From NCBI GenBank assembly GCA_031178005.1, contig JAPSJV010000014.1:22041-68420 (forward strand): a stretch of DNA of 46,380 nt, given 5' to 3'. Every line of letters starts with the position of its first letter. Positions within the stretch are counted from its first letter, which is position 1. Origin of the DNA: Pseudarthrobacter sp. (GTDB taxonomy: Bacteria; Actinomycetota; Actinomycetes; Actinomycetales; Micrococcaceae). Below are positions 43,474 through 46,380 of this stretch, one piece after another. The position numbers and the translations under genes are program-made. The notes under the pieces were generated by a model that saw nothing but the letters and a program-made list of their open reading frames with translations, was not told where the DNA came from and ran no database searches.

Positions 43474-44784
43474 ATGAAGATTCCACACCTGTCGCGACGG
43501 AGGTTCCAGCTGGGTGCCGTGGCCGTTGCCGTTTCACTCTTGGCCAGCGGCTGTGGCACGGCCACCGGATCAGAGGCCAACAAGGAAATCACACTCCGGT
43601 TCGCCTGGTGGGGCAACGAATACCTCAATGCCCAGACAGAGAAGGTCATCTCCGCCTTCGAAGCAGAGAACCCAACTATCAAAATCGAGTCCGAGCCCGG
43701 CGAATGGAGCAGCTACTGGGACAAGCTGGCTACCAAGACGGCAGCCAACGATGCCCCCGATGTCATTCAAATGGATCAGAAGTACATCGCCGAATACGGC
43801 GGCCGCGGTGCACTGCTGGATCTTGCCAAGCAGGACGGCCTGGACACCTCCACGCTGTCGAAGGAGGCCCTGGCCTCGGGACAGTACGACGGCGCCCAGT
43901 ACGGCCTCAGCACCGGCCAGAACGCCTACGTGATCATGGCGAATACCAAGGTATTCGAGGAAGCCGGTGTCCCGCTCCCCGACGACGCCACGTGGACGTG
44001 GGACGACTTCGTGGACATCGCCGCCAAGATCAGCGCTTCGGGTGACGGCAGCACCTACGGGGCGGCATATGGAAGCAACGAGGCCGATCTCATCATTTGG
44101 CTCCGGCAGCACGGCGAGAACCTCTATTCCGCCGACGGCAAGCTGGACTTCGATACCGCCACGGCTGCGTCCTTCTGGGAACGGCTGAAGGAACAGCGGG
44201 ATTCCAAGGCCAGTCCACCTGCTACGGTAGCCACCGAGGATGCCGGTGCGGGCCTGGAGGAAAGCCTCTTCGGCACCAACCGCGTTGGCATGGCGTGGTG
44301 GTGGACGAACCAGCTGGGCTCGCTTGAGGCAACTACCGGCAACAGCATCAAGATGCTGCGGGCACCGAGCAGTGACGGCGCGGCCGCGGAGAACGGCATG
44401 TACTACAAGCCCACCATGTTCTGGTCAGCTTCCTCGCGCAGCAAGCAACCTGAAGCGGCTGCCAAGTTCATCGATTACCTGACGAACAGCCCGGCAGCCG
44501 GAGCGATCCTGATGACGGACCGCGGCGTGCCCACGAATACGGACATCGTTGAGTCCATCACGCCCTCCCTAAAGCCGGCAGACACCACGGTGGTGTCCTT
44601 CCTCAAGGAAATCGAGCCGGACATAAAGGAAGCTCCGCAGGTCCCGCCCGTAGGCGCAGGCAGCGTACAGAACGTCATCAAGCGCTACACCGATGAGGTG
44701 CTGTACGACAGGCTCACCCCGCAGGCCGCAGCCGAGGCCTTCAAGAAGGAGGTTGAAGGCATGATTGCCGGCGCCAGCAAGTAG
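43474..44784 (+). CDS. Carbohydrate ABC transporter substrate-binding lipoprotein (family 1)
   Basis: 436 aa from the ATG at 43474, with AGGAAGG nine bases upstream. The in-frame TTG at 43444 overlaps the site. The signal peptide has a twin-arginine-like SRRRFQL and the lipobox LASGC (Cys at about residue 27). The body is an extracellular sugar-binding protein: RFAWWGNEYLNAQTEKVISA, DVIQMDQKYIAEYGGRGALLDL and the C-terminal GAGSVQNVIKRYTDEVLYDR. No permease or ATPase gene adjoins it. A LacI-type promoter precedes it and a strong terminator follows, so it is transcribed alone. The sugar is not predictable. Confidence 0.94.
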   Translation: MKIPHLSRRRFQLGAVAVAVSLLASGCGTATGSEANKEITLRFAWWGNEYLNAQTEKVISAFEAENPTIKIESEPGEWSSYWDKLATKTAANDAPDVIQMDQKYIAEYGGRGALLDLAKQDGLDTSTLSKEALASGQYDGAQYGLSTGQNAYVIMANTKVFEEAGVPLPDDATWTWDDFVDIAAKISASGDGSTYGAAYGSNEADLIIWLRQHGENLYSADGKLDFDTATAASFWERLKEQRDSKASPPATVATEDAGAGLEESLFGTNRVGMAWWWTNQLGSLEATTGNSIKMLRAPSSDGAAAENGMYYKPTMFWSASSRSKQPEAAAKFIDYLTNSPAAGAILMTDRGVPTNTDIVESITPSLKPADTTVVSFLKEIEPDIKEAPQVPPVGAGSVQNVIKRYTDEVLYDRLTPQAAAEAFKKEVEGMIAGASK

Positions 44785-44817
44785 CCACCCGCCAGCGAGT
44801 AGCGAACCAGCCGACAA

Positions 44818-44859
44818 AAAAGCGGCTCCCTCTTCAATCCAGAAGAGGGAGCCGCTTTT
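44818..44859. terminator. Bidirectional terminator between the sugar-binding protein and groEL genes
   Basis: 18-nt arms 44818-44835 and 44842-44859 (AAAAGCGGCTCCCTCTTC and complement) pair perfectly around AATCCA, with an A-run on one side and T-run on the other. It serves both converging genes. Confidence 0.93.
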
Positions 44860-44887
44860 AGGTGCGGAGCAGGTCCGGCAGTGGAGG

Positions 44888-46380
<1,493 letters not shown>

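Overview
The window is high-GC actinobacterial chromosome. Several things point to the Arthrobacter/Pseudarthrobacter group (Micrococcaceae): an IdeR-type regulator, a WXG100 protein, an XPB-type helicase, two ydaO-type (c-di-AMP) riboswitches in front of cell-wall hydrolases, and dispersed hairpin repeats with the core TCGAGCCTGTCGAGA. I see no insertion sequence, prophage, CRISPR array or rRNA. It reads as a core chromosomal segment with a few accessory modules. This placement is inferred from gene content and protein similarity, not from a database search.

Layout. 1-3.2 kb: succinyl-CoA ligase (sucC-sucD, minus) followed by tandem repeat hairpins, then a small lipoprotein. 3.2-9.3 kb: PcrA-type helicase, an inositol-monophosphatase-family enzyme, two small membrane proteins and a LacI-family regulator. 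9.3-13.6 kb: tRNA-Arg(CCT) directly abutting a NUDIX gene, then an ABC exporter and an ABC-F ATPase, the latter with a leader that looks like an attenuator. 13.7-15.2 kb: a translationally coupled pair, a tandem-HTH protein and a seven-helix membrane protein. 15.2-17.7 kb: a three-gene amino-acid ABC importer behind a leader that carries a Trp-rich small ORF and a terminator-like hairpin. 17.7-20.8 kb: a GH38 alpha-mannosidase with its own promoter and operator-like palindrome.

20.9-26.5 kb: a molybdenum-cofactor/oxidoreductase operon on the minus strand, read mobA, DUF6457-like, moeA, YdeP/FdhF-like oxidoreductase, fdhD. 26.6-30.5 kb: an HNH protein, then two NlpC/P60-like proteins and an M23 peptidase. 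Two of these three wall hydrolases sit behind c-di-AMP riboswitches. 30.5-35.5 kb: ideR, serC, an MFS exporter, a DUF3027-like protein, a cold-shock-domain protein and a two-helix membrane protein. 35.5-39.7 kb: an XPB helicase preceded by a large protein that shares its N-terminal domain. 39.7-42.3 kb: a PhoP/PhoR-like two-component system and a WXG100 protein. 42.3-44.8 kb: an RNase HI fused to an NTF2-like domain, and an apparently orphan sugar-binding lipoprotein under a two-operator LacI-type promoter. 44.9 kb to the end: groEL, cut by the window edge.

The most notable unexplained signals are regulatory. They are two compact 5' leaders with small ORFs plus hairpins (ABC-F and amino-acid importer), two unrelated families of dispersed palindromic repeats that abut or supply stop codons, a set of -10 elements placed 6-8 nt from start codons (leaderless transcripts), and a tRNA whose acceptor strand may double as the ribosome-binding site of the next gene. 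The most notable protein-level signals are the tandem-HTH/seven-helix pair, the domain shared between XPB and its neighbour, and the RNase HI-NTF2 fusion.
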